Shown here in pieces: positions 1 through 6,658 of a stretch of 64,000 nt of DNA. The DNA is from UBA1413 sp964552955 (lineage in GTDB: Bacteria; Bacteroidota; Bacteroidia; Bacteroidales; Prolixibacteraceae). Both the position numbers and the translations under genes were made by a program. The DNA is taken from positions 1-64,000 of the forward strand of contig CAZKIU010000008.1 in NCBI GenBank assembly GCA_964552955.1, read 5' to 3'. Position 1 is the stretch's first letter; every line of letters begins with the position of its first letter. The notes beneath the pieces were generated by a model. That model was given only the letters and a program-made list of their open reading frames with translations. It was not told where the DNA came from and searched no databases.

Positions 1-325
1 GCTGGTTGATGGAAACCGGCCCGAAGGCTAGCGCATGCGCATCGAAGAAAGCGGCATAACAACACCCCTGGAGCCTCTGCTCCCGGAAACTGCGCTGCTA
101 TTTACACATAATGGTTTCATTGTTATGCCTGTATACTAAATGCAAATATAAGACAAAATAGTACGAAATGATACGCCCTCTTAAAAAAAATTCAATATGA
201 ACATAATGTTAACTTCTCACGATGATCATAAACTGGAAACATGTTACGCTGGCACATGTTTGTAAAAAAGCACTACGCTATCCCTTCCAGGCCATCAGTA
301 ATAAGTTCCGGTAAGTTGGAGCTAT
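1..325. other. left-edge stretch without a supported gene
   Basis: No gene is supported between the window edge and hicB. One frame is open from base 3 to a TAA at 57-59 and could be the last 18 codons of a gene lying to the left, but its residues match nothing I recognise. The remainder is AT-rich and shows no tRNA, repeat or clear hairpin. Confidence 0.4.
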
Positions 326-718
326 TTATAATTGAATGGTTAATAATTCTTTACCTAGTTTATGCAAAGCCGATTCAATTTTTTTCCGCTGCTCCGGACG
401 GGGCTTTTTCAGTCCGGTTGCATAATGGTGCAATTGCTTCTGGTTTATACCTGTCAACCTTTCCAGGGCTGGTTTGGTAAAAACGTTGGAATAATGACTT
501 AATATGCTTTGCACATCGAAATGATATTCAATTTCAAATTCTCCCTTTAATATTTCAGGCAGAATTTCATTGGTGGAAATATAAAGATGTAAACCTTCCA
601 GCAGATTCTGCTTGCATTCTTCGACAGTATTTCCTGCACCGTATATGCCGTCACAATTTATTGCAAATGCCCCGAAATGATCTGAACTGGCTCCTATTTG
701 TACAATTAGTTTCTTCAT
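326..718 (-). CDS. hicB: HicB-type antitoxin with C-terminal helix-turn-helix
   Basis: Antitoxin of a type II toxin-antitoxin pair. It should bind and block the HicA toxin and repress their common promoter. The 130-residue protein has a partly degraded RNase-H-like HicB fold in its first 65 residues (the stretch with CDGIYGAGNTVEECKQNL). A Cro/XRE-like DNA-binding region lies around residues 80-125 (TKPALERLTGINQKQLHHYA). It lies 15 bases downstream of hicA on the same strand, the usual hicA-hicB order. The palindrome in the promoter at 946-961 is the probable operator. Family assignment is firm; whether the pair is active is unknown. Confidence 0.88.
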   Translation of the reverse strand: MKKLIVQIGASSDHFGAFAINCDGIYGAGNTVEECKQNLLEGLHLYISTNEILPEILKGEFEIEYHFDVQSILSHYSNVFTKPALERLTGINQKQLHHYATGLKKPRPEQRKKIESALHKLGKELLTIQL

Positions 719-733
719 TACAATTTCATTATA

Positions 734-916
734 TCATTTGATTCCCATGCTTTTCGCAATTTTCAACCTTAATGGCTCATACATTTCTTTGCTACCATGG
801 TAGGGTATCGGTTCCGACATCACTTCATCCTTTTTGTAAAAATAGTGGCTGCCTTCTGCGTGACTGAACTTCCATCCATTTTTCACAATCCTTCTGTGAA
901 ATTCAGAGTACTTCAT
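734..916 (-). CDS. hicA: HicA-type mRNA interferase toxin
   Basis: Small toxin (60 residues) of the HicA family, which has a dsRNA-binding-like fold and cuts mRNA independently of ribosomes. The hallmark GSHYFY motif is present, with the catalytic histidine at residue 24, and the length is normal for the family. It is the first gene of the two-gene hic unit. The start is an ATG 25 bases downstream of a good TAnnTTTG promoter element, so the mRNA leader is very short. No truncation or frameshift is visible. Confidence 0.88.
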   Translation of the reverse strand: MKYSEFHRRIVKNGWKFSHAEGSHYFYKKDEVMSEPIPYHGSKEMYEPLRLKIAKSMGIK

Positions 917-940
917 CGGATGCTGGGAGTTAATTCATCC

Positions 941-971
941 CAAAGGTATATATTTATATACTATTTTTCAA
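941..971 (-). promoter_or_regulatory. hicAB promoter with overlapping palindromic operator
   Basis: On the minus strand a -33 TTG (969-971) and a -7 TACCTTTG (941-948) are 20 bases apart, matching the Bacteroidota primary-sigma consensus. The perfect 16-bp palindrome GTATATATTTATATAC (946-961) fills the space between them. A repressor bound there would block the promoter. The HicB C-terminal helix-turn-helix is the natural candidate. Binding is inferred. Confidence 0.7.
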
Positions 972-990
972 TAAATAAATGGGGATTCTT

Positions 991-1035
991 AAAAAAAAAC
1001 GCTGTGCAGCCTTTTATCCAGACCACACAGCGTTT
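991..1035 (-). terminator. intrinsic terminator of the fumarase operon
   Basis: Read on the minus strand, the 10-bp stem AAACGCTGTG/CACAGCGTTT (arms 1026-1035 and 997-1006) is followed by a run of nine T. It lies 125 bases beyond the stop of the GGGtGRT gene and ends the fumarase, NifU-like and GGGtGRT unit. Confidence 0.85.
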
Positions 1036-1159
1036 ATAGATCAGCAATTTAGCCTTTTAGAGCTGTTTGAAGAATGCGTTGACTTTAACTCCAACCATGC
1101 ACTTCGCCGGGGAGCAGAAAGGTGACATCAACGGGTGCATATGCAGGAATGCAAAGATG

Positions 1160-2152
1160 TCAGGCTTGTGACAGCGCCACGGCCACGGCCACGGTAGCTC
1201 CCACCATCGGATTGTTGCCCATGCCGATGAGTCCCATCATCTCCACATGTGCCGGAACCGAACTGGAACCGGCGAACTGGGCGTCGGAGTGCATCCGGCC
1301 CATCGTATCGGTCATGCCGTAGGAAGCCGGACCGGCCCCCATGTTATCGGGATGAAGGGTCCGCCCGGTGCCTCCTCCCGAGGCTACCGAGAAGTATTTC
1401 TTGCCCTGTTCAACACACTCTTTTTTGTAGGTACCAGCCACAGGATGCTGGAAGCGGGTCGGGTTGGTGGAGTTTCCGGTGATCGAGACATCCACACCTT
1501 CCTTGTGCATGATGGCCACACCTTCCCTGACATCATCAGCGCCATAGCAGTTGACTTTCCCCTTTTCTCCGGAACTGTAAACGATCCGTTCCACCTCCTT
1601 CAGTTCTCCGGAATGGTAGTCGAATTGGGTCTGAACATAGGTAAAACCGTTGATCCGGGCGATGATTTTTGCTGCATCTTTACCTAGTCCGTTCAGGATC
1701 ACCCGGAGTGGTTCCTTCCGGACCCTGTTGGCTGACCGGGCAATGCCGATAGCTCCTTCCGCCGCAGCAAACGATTCATGTCCGGCGAGAAAACAGAAAC
1801 ATTTGGTCTCTTCGCGCAACAGCATGGCCGCCAGGTTACCATGGCCCAGACCCACCTTGCGGTCATCGGCCACCGATCCGGGAATGCAGAACGCCTGCAA
1901 TCCTTCTCCCAGGGTGGCCGCAATTTCTGCAGCATTGGTCTGACCCTTTTTGATGGCTATGGCCGCTCCAGTGATATAAGCCCAACAGGCATTCTCAAAA
2001 GCAATGGGCTGAATCTCCTTGACAATCTTATAGACATCCACCCCTTTGGCATCACAGATCTGCTTGGCCTCTTCGAGGGAGGAAATACCGTAGGCATTCA
2101 ACACCTTGTTGATCTGGTGGATCCTTCTGTCGTAACTTTCAAATAATGGCAT
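1160..2152 (-). CDS. GGGtGRT-family protein of unknown function
   Basis: A 330-residue soluble protein that I recognise as the family named for its glycine-rich signature, seen here as SGGGTGRT in the last third. Other conserved-looking stretches are GVDVSITGNSTNPTRFQHP and a Gly/Met-rich C-terminus. No signal peptide or membrane segment is seen. The biochemical role of the family is not established to my knowledge. It follows a NifU-like scaffold gene by 12 bases, a pairing I know from other anaerobes. Here both follow class I fumarase, whose Fe-S cluster is oxygen-sensitive. A role in Fe-S assembly, storage or repair is an inference from this context. Confidence 0.85.
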   Translation of the reverse strand: MPLFESYDRRIHQINKVLNAYGISSLEEAKQICDAKGVDVYKIVKEIQPIAFENACWAYITGAAIAIKKGQTNAAEIAATLGEGLQAFCIPGSVADDRKVGLGHGNLAAMLLREETKCFCFLAGHESFAAAEGAIGIARSANRVRKEPLRVILNGLGKDAAKIIARINGFTYVQTQFDYHSGELKEVERIVYSSGEKGKVNCYGADDVREGVAIMHKEGVDVSITGNSTNPTRFQHPVAGTYKKECVEQGKKYFSVASGGGTGRTLHPDNMGAGPASYGMTDTMGRMHSDAQFAGSSSVPAHVEMMGLIGMGNNPMVGATVAVAVALSQA

Positions 2153-2164
2153 GGTATGTTCCTC

Positions 2165-2857
2165 CTATTCTTTACGTGGATCTATCACTTTCACTGCGTC
2201 GTCTATCCGGCCGTATTTTCCGGAAGCCTTCTTCAGGGCTTCCCCGGCTTCGGTACCCCCCTTGACCATATCCAGGAAACGGCCCAGGTTGACATATTCG
2301 TAACCGATGATCTCACCACCGCTGTCCAATCCGATTTTGGTAATGTAACCTTCGGCCATCTCCAGGTAGCGGGGCCCTTTGGCCACCGTTCCGTACATGG
2401 TGGCGGTAATGCTCCGAAGTCCCTTGCCCAGATCTTCCAGTCCGGCACCAATGGGCAGCCCTCCTTCGGAAAAGGCGGTCTGCGTGCGCCCGTAAACGAT
2501 CTGCAGGAACAACTCCCGCATGGCGGTGTTGATGGCATCACACACAAGGTCGGTATTCAAGGCCTCCAAAATGGTTTTCCCCGGAAGGATTTCCGAGGCC
2601 ATGGCCGCCGAATGGGTCATACCCGAACATCCCAGAGTTTCCACAAGGGCCTCCTCGATAATACCCTCCTTGACATTCAGCGTAAGTTTGCAGGCACCCT
2701 GTTGCGGTGCACACCACCCCACCCCGTGCGTCAGTCCGGAGATATCCTTGATCCCTTTTGCCTTCACCCACTTCCCCTCCTCGGGAATGGGCGCCGGGCC
2801 ATGATTTGCCCCTTGTGTGACGCAAATCATATGTTCCACTTCATGCGAAAAGATCAT
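2165..2857 (-). CDS. NifU/IscU-like iron-sulfur scaffold-type protein
   Basis: A 230-residue protein that partners the GGGtGRT protein. Its centre (LGCSGMTHSAAMASEILPGK) matches the NifU/IscU N-terminal domain signature GCxxxxxSxSxxxxxxxGK. Further cysteines stand in GVGWCAPQQGAC upstream of it and in LVCDAIN downstream, three places where scaffold proteins hold an Fe-S cluster. It is longer than ordinary IscU (about 130 residues), and the C-terminal 90 residues are unlike IscU. The gene is 22 bases behind fumarase and 12 bases ahead of the GGGtGRT gene, so all three are probably one transcript. Fold assignment is good; function in cluster assembly is inferred. Confidence 0.82.
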   Translation of the reverse strand: MIFSHEVEHMICVTQGANHGPAPIPEEGKWVKAKGIKDISGLTHGVGWCAPQQGACKLTLNVKEGIIEEALVETLGCSGMTHSAAMASEILPGKTILEALNTDLVCDAINTAMRELFLQIVYGRTQTAFSEGGLPIGAGLEDLGKGLRSITATMYGTVAKGPRYLEMAEGYITKIGLDSGGEIIGYEYVNLGRFLDMVKGGTEAGEALKKASGKYGRIDDAVKVIDPRKE

Positions 2858-2879
2858 ACAGATAAATTTTTGGTTTTAA

Positions 2880-4484
2880 TTATAATTGCTTGAAAAAGTC
2901 GTTTCCCTTGTCGTCGACGATGATAAAGGCGGGGAAGTTCTCGACCCTGATTTTGCGGACGGCTTCCATACCCAGCTCCTCAAAGGCCACCAGTTCCACC
3001 GACTTGATGTTTTCCTTGGCCAGAATAGCGGCCGGACCGCCAATAGAGCCGAGGTAGAAACCGCCATGTTTCTTGCAGGCGTCGGTGACGGCCTGGCTGC
3101 GGTTCCCCTTGGCCAGCATGATCATCGAACCGCCCAGGCTCTGGAATTGCTCCACATAGACGTCCATCCGCCCGGCTGTAGTGGGGCCGAAACTTCCGGA
3201 GGCCATGCCAACAGGAGTCTTGGCCGGACCGGCATAATAGACCGGATGATTTTTGAAATAGTCTGGCATCGGTTCGCCGCTGTCGATCATCTCTTTGATA
3301 CGGGCATGGGCGGCATCACGGGCCACAATCAGGGTGCCTTTGAGGCTCAGTCTGGTCTTCACCGGATATTTCGACAGCTCGGCCAGCACTTCCTTCATGG
3401 GGCGATCCAGATCAATGGTCACCGCCGGCTTCAGATGAGGCGCCTCTTTGGGCAGGAAACGGGCCGGGTTCTTCTCGAGCTGCTCGACAAAGATCCCCTC
3501 AGCGGTGATCTTCGCCTTGATATTGCGGTCGGCGCTGCAGCTCACCCCCAGTCCGACCGGACAGGAAGCCGCATGGCGGGGAAGACGGATCACCCGCACG
3601 TCGTGGACGAAATACTTGCCCCCAAACTGGGCGCCCAGTCCGTACTCCTGACAAATCTGCTTCACCCGTCCTTCCCAGTACAAATCGCGGAAAGCCTGAC
3701 CCCCGGTGTTCCCTTCCGTAGGCAGGTGGTCGAAATAACCTGCCGAAGCCTTCTTGACGGCCGTCAGCGTGGCTTCCGCCGAAGTACCCCCGATGACCAG
3801 CGCCAGGTGGTAGGGCGGACAGGCCGAAGTGCCCAGATCCTTGATCTTTTCACGGACGAATTTCTCCAGGCTCTCCTCATTGAGCAGCGCCTTGGTCTGC
3901 TGGTAAAGGAAAGTCTTGTTGCCCGATCCACCGCCCTTGGTGACGAAAAGAAACTCATAGGCATCGCCCTGCTCCGCATAGAGGTCAATCTGTGCGGGAA
4001 GGTTGGACCCGGTATTTTTCTCTTCCGTCATGGTCAGAGGAACGATCATCGAATAACGAAGGTTCTTTTCCGTATAGGTATCGTAAATCCCTTTTGAAAG
4101 ATGTTTGGCGTCGTTCACACCGGTGTAGACATTCTCTCCCTTTTTACCTATGACAATGGCGGTGCCAGTGTCCTGACAGGTGGGAAGCTGCCCTTCGGCC
4201 GCTATCACCTGGTTGAGAAGCATGGTGTGGGCTACGAAACGGTCGTTGTCACTGGCTTCAGGATCCTCCAGGATGGCGGCCAGCTGAGCCAGATGGCCGG
4301 GCCTGAGGTAAAAGGAGACATCGGTGAAGGCCTCTCGGGCCAGCAATTCCAGTCCTTCGGGGGCCACCTTCAGCAACTTGCGGCCTCCGGCTTCCTCTAC
4401 CGACACATAATCACGGGTCACCAAACGGTAAGGGGTCTCATCCTTCAGGATGGGAAAGGGTTTCTGATAAAAAAATTCTGCCAT
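2880..4484 (-). CDS. fum: fumarate hydratase, class I (4Fe-4S)
   Basis: Interconverts fumarate and malate in the cytoplasm, serving the reductive succinate/propionate branch typical of Bacteroidales. The single chain (534 residues) joins the alpha and beta domains of FumA/FumB-type enzymes. Cysteines 103 (LPTCQDTGTA), 222 (TSACPPYH) and 316 (GVSCSADRN) correspond to the three cluster ligands of Escherichia coli FumA, with equal spacing. I chose the ATG at 4484 because relatives begin right before the FYQKPFP stretch. A TTG four codons upstream is also in frame. It leads the operon with the NifU-like and GGGtGRT genes. Confidence 0.95.
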   Translation of the reverse strand: MAEFFYQKPFPILKDETPYRLVTRDYVSVEEAGGRKLLKVAPEGLELLAREAFTDVSFYLRPGHLAQLAAILEDPEASDNDRFVAHTMLLNQVIAAEGQLPTCQDTGTAIVIGKKGENVYTGVNDAKHLSKGIYDTYTEKNLRYSMIVPLTMTEEKNTGSNLPAQIDLYAEQGDAYEFLFVTKGGGSGNKTFLYQQTKALLNEESLEKFVREKIKDLGTSACPPYHLALVIGGTSAEATLTAVKKASAGYFDHLPTEGNTGGQAFRDLYWEGRVKQICQEYGLGAQFGGKYFVHDVRVIRLPRHAASCPVGLGVSCSADRNIKAKITAEGIFVEQLEKNPARFLPKEAPHLKPAVTIDLDRPMKEVLAELSKYPVKTRLSLKGTLIVARDAAHARIKEMIDSGEPMPDYFKNHPVYYAGPAKTPVGMASGSFGPTTAGRMDVYVEQFQSLGGSMIMLAKGNRSQAVTDACKKHGGFYLGSIGGPAAILAKENIKSVELVAFEELGMEAVRKIRVENFPAFIIVDDKGNDFFKQL

Positions 4485-4492
4485 TTCTTTTG

Positions 4493-4669
4493 TCAATTAT
4501 AATGTTCAAATAAGATATTACAAATGTCCTTGTCTTCAGATTGCCGGTGCCCCAGATGAAAGGCAAGGGAGGTCCCCCCCACCAGCCGGGTATCCCTTAA
4601 TGCCGGAAGAGCCATGGCTCTGGTCAGAAGTTCCAGTGTGGAGGGTAAGATAGCGTTGTAGTGCAGCAT
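4493..4669 (-). pseudogene. truncated AbiEii/AbiGii-type nucleotidyltransferase N-terminus
   Basis: This 58-codon reading frame starts MLHYNAILPSTLELL and contains RLVGGTSLAFHLGHRQS, the nucleotidyltransferase signature (GG-S/T followed by a region that should give D-x-D) of AbiEii-like toxins. Full-length relatives have well over 200 residues; here the frame stops just after this motif and directly abuts the fumarase start. No C-terminal part and no AbiEi-type antitoxin is nearby. It looks like the stump left by a deletion. It could also be retained as a leader reading frame of the fumarase operon. Homology is judged by eye from a short motif. Confidence 0.6.
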
Positions 4670-4691
4670 CTGAACTATATTTGCTATAGAA

Positions 4692-4699
4692 CAAAGATA
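4692..4699 (-). promoter_or_regulatory. candidate promoter -7 element for the fumarase operon
   Basis: TATCTTTG on the minus strand fits TAnnTTTG and lies 23 bases before the AbiEii-like stump and about 207 bases before fumarase. No TTG is found at the usual -33 distance. If used, the fumarase mRNA would carry the stump as its leader. Confidence 0.4.
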
Positions 4700-4712
4700 G
4701 CATTAATCGCCT

Positions 4713-6161
4713 TCAGTTATTCCGCACTGCAGTCCTTCTGGTGCCCTGGTAATCCACCTTCTGCACCTTTTGGAGGAAGCTGATAAGGGTTTGGGCGGTG
4801 GTTTCGTAGTTGACCGTTCCCGGGTCGGCATGGTCAAACCGGTAACTGGCGCTGATATAGCTGTTCATGCCCACCTTGTAGGTTTTGGCAGGGTCAAGAG
4901 GCTGGTCATCCAGTCCCTTCATCTCCACATCGACACAAACCCCTTCTCCATTCACCAGTGCAGTGTAGGTCATCCCCGACACCATCAGATCTACCTCCTT
5001 GCCACGATTAAAGGAACTCAATATCAGTGATTTAATTTCAGCGGGAGTCATCCTGAATACCACCACCTGGTTCCCAAAAGGATCGAGACGAAAGATATCG
5101 CGGTAGAGAATGTTTCCGGCAGGAAGTGAGGGAATTCTGATGCCTCCGATATTCTGAAAAGCGATATCGACACCACTCATAGCCGTCAGTGCGTCGGTCA
5201 TCATAGCCCCCAACTCCTCCTTGCCGGTCATCGGAGTGACGGCCTCCGCCAGCACCCGGTTCATCTCTTCGTTGTCGTTGTAACGGTCAATGGCCGCCTG
5301 AACGGCAGGATCCTTTCCCTTCAGGGCATCCAGAGATACCAGTTCATAATGGATATCTGTGATCTTGCCCTCCTCAATGGTCAGGGTGGTCTTGCCTACA
5401 CTCTTCAGTTGGGAGCCGGTCTGGACGATGGTCACGCCGTTCTCCACCCGGGGAACATCCATGATAGTATGCGAATGACCGCCAATGATCAGGTCAAATT
5501 GCGGAAATTTCTGCGCCAATGGCACATCCCCTTCAATTCCCAGATGGGTCAGCCCGACCAGCATGCCGTACTTCTCCTTGAGGAAGAGAAAATCAGCGGC
5601 TCTGACTTCGGCCGGGGTGAATTGGATCCCTTCCAGCCGGGAGGGATGCGATGAAGGCAACCCATTCTCATCCAATTGAATAAAGGAAACGACCGGAATC
5701 CTGCACTTCCCCGCTTTAAGGGTCACCCAGGGTTTGATCTTTTTCAAATGCGCCTTGCTTACATCGATATTGGCACTGATAAAGGGAAAATCAGCCTCTT
5801 TCCTGCGTTGGGAAAACTGCTCCTGCCCCATGTCAAACTCATGGTTCCCCATGGCTGACAGCACAAAGCCTGCCTGGTTCATCAGATCTACCATGGGGTA
5901 GCCCACCTGAGGATACATATCCACAATGGGATTGCCCGTGAAATTGTCACCGGCTGAAACCAGAAAAAGGTAGGAATGCTGTTGGCGCAGACTGTCGGCC
6001 AGCCAGGTGAGCTTCGCCATGTTGTCGATCTTCGAATGCATGTCGTTGGTGTGGAGAATCACCACCTCGGTGCTCTTCTTACCCTTCCGGCCGGCCTGCG
6101 AAATCCCGGGCATGGTGATCATTGCCACAAGAACAAGAACTAATATCCTCTTAATTTTCAT
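4713..6161 (-). CDS. exported 5'-nucleotidase / UshA-like metallophosphatase
   Basis: Predicted periplasmic enzyme that hydrolyses nucleotides to nucleosides and phosphate. A signal peptide spans about residues 1-23. The calcineurin-like catalytic domain follows with the metal-binding motifs HTNDMHS (from residue 37), SAGDNF, GNHEFD and GGHSH. The C-terminal 5'-nucleotidase substrate domain starts near residue 300 (NIGGIR and DPFGNQVVVFRMTP). The total of 482 residues is slightly shorter than E. coli UshA. In many Bacteroidota the two domains are separate genes, but here they form one chain. A small gene precedes it on the same strand by 88 bases and may be co-transcribed. Confidence 0.88.
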   Translation of the reverse strand: MKIKRILVLVLVAMITMPGISQAGRKGKKSTEVVILHTNDMHSKIDNMAKLTWLADSLRQQHSYLFLVSAGDNFTGNPIVDMYPQVGYPMVDLMNQAGFVLSAMGNHEFDMGQEQFSQRRKEADFPFISANIDVSKAHLKKIKPWVTLKAGKCRIPVVSFIQLDENGLPSSHPSRLEGIQFTPAEVRAADFLFLKEKYGMLVGLTHLGIEGDVPLAQKFPQFDLIIGGHSHTIMDVPRVENGVTIVQTGSQLKSVGKTTLTIEEGKITDIHYELVSLDALKGKDPAVQAAIDRYNDNEEMNRVLAEAVTPMTGKEELGAMMTDALTAMSGVDIAFQNIGGIRIPSLPAGNILYRDIFRLDPFGNQVVVFRMTPAEIKSLILSSFNRGKEVDLMVSGMTYTALVNGEGVCVDVEMKGLDDQPLDPAKTYKVGMNSYISASYRFDHADPGTVNYETTAQTLISFLQKVQKVDYQGTRRTAVRNN

Positions 6162-6249
6162 AACTATAGATTATCCATTTAAACATATACTTCATCCATA
6201 CTTCTATCTTCACTTCAGGTATTGAAACGATTATGTCCACTACAAAGTT

Positions 6250-6474
6250 TTATGCCGGAAGTTTCCTCTTGCTTCGGGCAGCCACCTGCAGGAAATAATG
6301 CCCTCCTTCCACGGCTGGCCCGTCGGGTTCGGTCCTGTACCCGAAACAGTCGTAAACAGCCAGGTAGCCGCTCACCAAACGCTTGCTGCTGGTCAGGGAA
6401 TATGCCCTGACGACATCCTGAATGGTAGCCCCCCTGAAAATCGAAACTTTTTTACCATTTACAAATACAACCAT
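6250..6474 (-). CDS. small conserved protein, possible beta-grasp fold
   Basis: Encodes about 74 residues from the ATG at 6474. In-frame starts at 6534 (ATG) and 6561 (TTG) would add 20-29 residues of low-complexity sequence, so the start is uncertain. The opening, VFVNGKKVSIFRGATIQDVV, looks like the first strands and helix of a ThiS/MoaD-like beta-grasp domain. The end lacks the GG tail needed for sulfur carrier activity. It sits just ahead of the 5'-nucleotidase gene, an arrangement I believe recurs in Bacteroidota. The function is unknown. Confidence 0.55.
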   Translation of the reverse strand: MVVFVNGKKVSIFRGATIQDVVRAYSLTSSKRLVSGYLAVYDCFGYRTEPDGPAVEGGHYFLQVAARSKRKLPA

Positions 6475-6629
6475 ATTATTCTTGATCCTGTTTCGAAATG
6501 ACTTTTGAAATGAACTACTGAATGATACCTCCATCAAAGGGTTTTCATTTAGTGTTAACAAAAATAGTCATTTTGGGGGATTGCGGTAACGTAGAGCCAT
6601 CGCGGCTCCTCAATAACCCGTCAATTTGA

Positions 6630-6637
6630 TATATTTG
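6630..6637 (+). promoter_or_regulatory. -7 promoter element of the FAD/Fe-S dehydrogenase gene
   Basis: TATATTTG fits the Bacteroidota TAnnTTTG element and lies 21 bases ahead of the ATG at 6659. No good -33 TTG is seen. Confidence 0.5.
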
Positions 6638-6658
6638 CTATAACTAAAAACCAGCTTT

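Noticed and set aside
3..59. Possible C-terminus of a plus-strand gene at the left edge
   Set aside because: Only 18 codons, no recognisable residues, and other frames are as likely.
2886..4097. 403-codon open frame antisense to fumarase
   Set aside because: Shadow frame opposite a conserved enzyme.
4485..4496. TTG start for fumarase
   Set aside because: It overlaps the stop of the AbiEii-like stump, and homologues begin near the ATG four codons downstream.
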